Part shown: positions 62,915 through 64,000 of the stretch, in pieces
Layout of the letters: each line of letters begins with the position of its first letter
Position numbering within the stretch: position 1 is the stretch's first letter
Source of the DNA: Tricholoma matsutake
Taxonomy: Eukaryota; Basidiomycota; Agaricomycetes; Agaricales; Tricholomataceae
Assembly: GCA_026075535.2 (NCBI GenBank)
Contig: AP026540.1
Span: 5,270,001 to 5,334,000 of the forward strand
DNA length: 64,000 nt
Direction: 5' to 3'
The notes under the pieces: model-generated
What the model was told of the DNA's origin: nothing
The model's input: the letters and a program-made list of their open reading frames with translations, nothing else
Databases searched by the model: none
Made by a program: the position numbers and the translations under genes

Positions 62915-64000
62915 CTATTCACTCTCATCTTCCTCCTCGCTATATTCCTCAGCCTCGTCGTCAATAAATCCATTCATGGTGGGGCTGTCATCATCGTCAT
63001 CGTCATCGTCGTCGTCGTCGTCGTCGTCATCCTCCTCATCACTTGACTCATCCTCGTTGCTTTCTCCACCTAGCTCAACATCTTCCACACTCCCCTCGTC
63101 GTCATCAATCTCAACCTCTACATCCATTTGTTCATCTTCCTCACTCTCACTCTCGCCCTCTACATATCGTGTAACCTGTGCGGTTTTCTGTGAAGGTTCT
63201 TTTCCTTTTCTTGGTGCTAAAGGTGCTGGTGCGGCGGATGAGCGCATCTCAATTTGGGAGAGAACCATATCTAGTCGGCCCCTGAGTTGTAAAAGACTTT
63301 CGTGTAGGGCTAGTCTTGACGTAAGTGTCGCATGAAGGCCCGATAAGCGTACAACAAGGTCTGGGATCTAATTATCCGTCAGAAAATCGATGTAGGGTTA
63401 CAACGGAAAAGGAGCTTTGGACCCACCGTCATTAGATGTCCACTATGTAGTGCTAGAGCCGTTTGAACCCATGTTATCAAGCCAGTACCTCTTTGCGAAC
63501 TTGCTCCGCCGCCGCCTCCCTTCATATTTCCTGCCCTCGCTCCCCTTCCTAAACGCTCCACGCACGCAGTTATCAGAGGTACTGCTAGCTGGGGTGGCAA
63601 TCTCTTGATTGTATTGCGAATCAACGTCTGATCTGAATGTGCCAAACATGTCTCCAATAGGCGCGAGTCAGACGAGTGCAGAGCCTGAATGAGTGTCCGG
63701 GTAAGCGAGTTGGCAGGCACGATCGTCAATTCGTTCTGATTTTTTTTCCTTGACGATATGGACTCTTTTGGAGTTGCTTCGTCGTCACTGTCAGATGTCG
63801 TCACTCGCACTTCTGCGCCTGACAACGCCGTCAACCGTTGACCAAGGCTGAGCTCCGCAAGGTCAACGTCTAAGTCGCCGTCCGCGTTGCGATCAGTGAG
63901 GTCATCCATCTCTTGGTCTTGCCCAAGTTCAATCCCTGAACCCACTGCTAAAGTCGACGACTCGGCGTACCGATGTGTTGATGCGACCTACAGAAATCTG
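62915..64000 (-). CDS. UTP5: UTP5/WDR43 ribosome-biogenesis factor, C-terminal part
   Basis: This is a partial gene; the 5' part lies beyond the window. Exons 63427-63987 and 62915-63367 are read, with an acceptor at 63988. The frame contains HRYAESSTLAVGSGIELGQD, then the Utp12 domain: SLTRTLIQALHSSDSRLLET, IKRLPPQLAVPLITACVERL, GLITWVQTALALHSGHLM and LHATLTSRLALHESLLQLRG. The tail is acidic, with about 15 consecutive Asp residues (63000-63045). In yeast Utp5 is in the t-UTP/UtpA subcomplex of the small-subunit processome and acts in the nucleolus on pre-18S rRNA. An N-terminal WD40 propeller is expected outside the window. Utp12-domain relatives (Utp4, Utp12) are less likely given the acidic end. 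Confidence 0.85.

Overview
This window looks like nuclear DNA of a basidiomycete fungus, most probably an agaricomycete. Genes are dense on both strands and almost every gene is broken by many 45-85 bp GT-AG introns. The gene content is fungal: Mdv1, Mgr2, Pex10, Puf4-type, tandem P450s and a split dynein heavy chain. I rebuilt most gene models by splicing in frame. Where exons are listed, their summed length is a multiple of three and the protein length fits the family, where one is known.

Layout. 1-2.7 kb: no convincing gene, one small inverted/direct repeat. 2.7-8.0 kb: an unidentified coiled-coil/acidic protein (-) divergent from a UVRAG/Vps38-type autophagy protein (+). 8.0-13.5 kb: a Pumilio/PUF RNA-binding protein (+) facing ribosomal protein S29/uS14 (-), which has a 9-nt last coding exon. 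14.3-18.9 kb: two tandem cytochrome P450 paralogues with a near-identical tract that includes an intron. 19.1-24.3 kb: a SprT/GCNA-like metalloprotease with SUMO-interaction-like motifs, then the mitochondrial fission adaptor Mdv1 (both -). 24.6-26.6 kb: a membrane protein (-) divergent from the Hsp90 co-chaperone p23 (+). 27.3-28.0 kb: a probable mobile-element relic. 28.5-33.3 kb: HAD phosphatase (-), an unresolved small ORF, Mgr2/Romo1 (-), PEX10 (+), SmE (-). 33.5-44.9 kb: the motor half of cytoplasmic dynein heavy chain (+). 45.0-48.0 kb: homoserine kinase (-) and GAPDH (+), divergent. 48.0-50.7 kb: gene-poor. 50.7-58.6 kb: a nuclear Q-rich protein (-), mitochondrial ribosomal protein mL43 (+), a Ser/Pro-rich protein (+), an acidic disordered protein (-). 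58.9-64.0 kb: a probably damaged MFS transporter (-), a zinc-less Fpg/MutM DNA glycosylase (+), and the C-terminal part of UTP5/WDR43 (-), cut by the window edge.

Most genes are housekeeping: splicing, ribosomes, peroxisome and mitochondrial biogenesis, glycolysis, threonine synthesis, DNA repair and transport. They do not form one pathway. The accessory parts are the P450 pair, the mobile-element relic, the damaged transporter and the gene-poor stretches.

The most notable observation is that the dynein heavy chain begins at the linker. Its whole N-terminal tail is missing and the snRNP E gene occupies the upstream position. This matches the two-gene dynein heavy chain already reported for agaricomycetes. 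A second observation is that four introns in four different genes can only be spliced in frame with GC donors.
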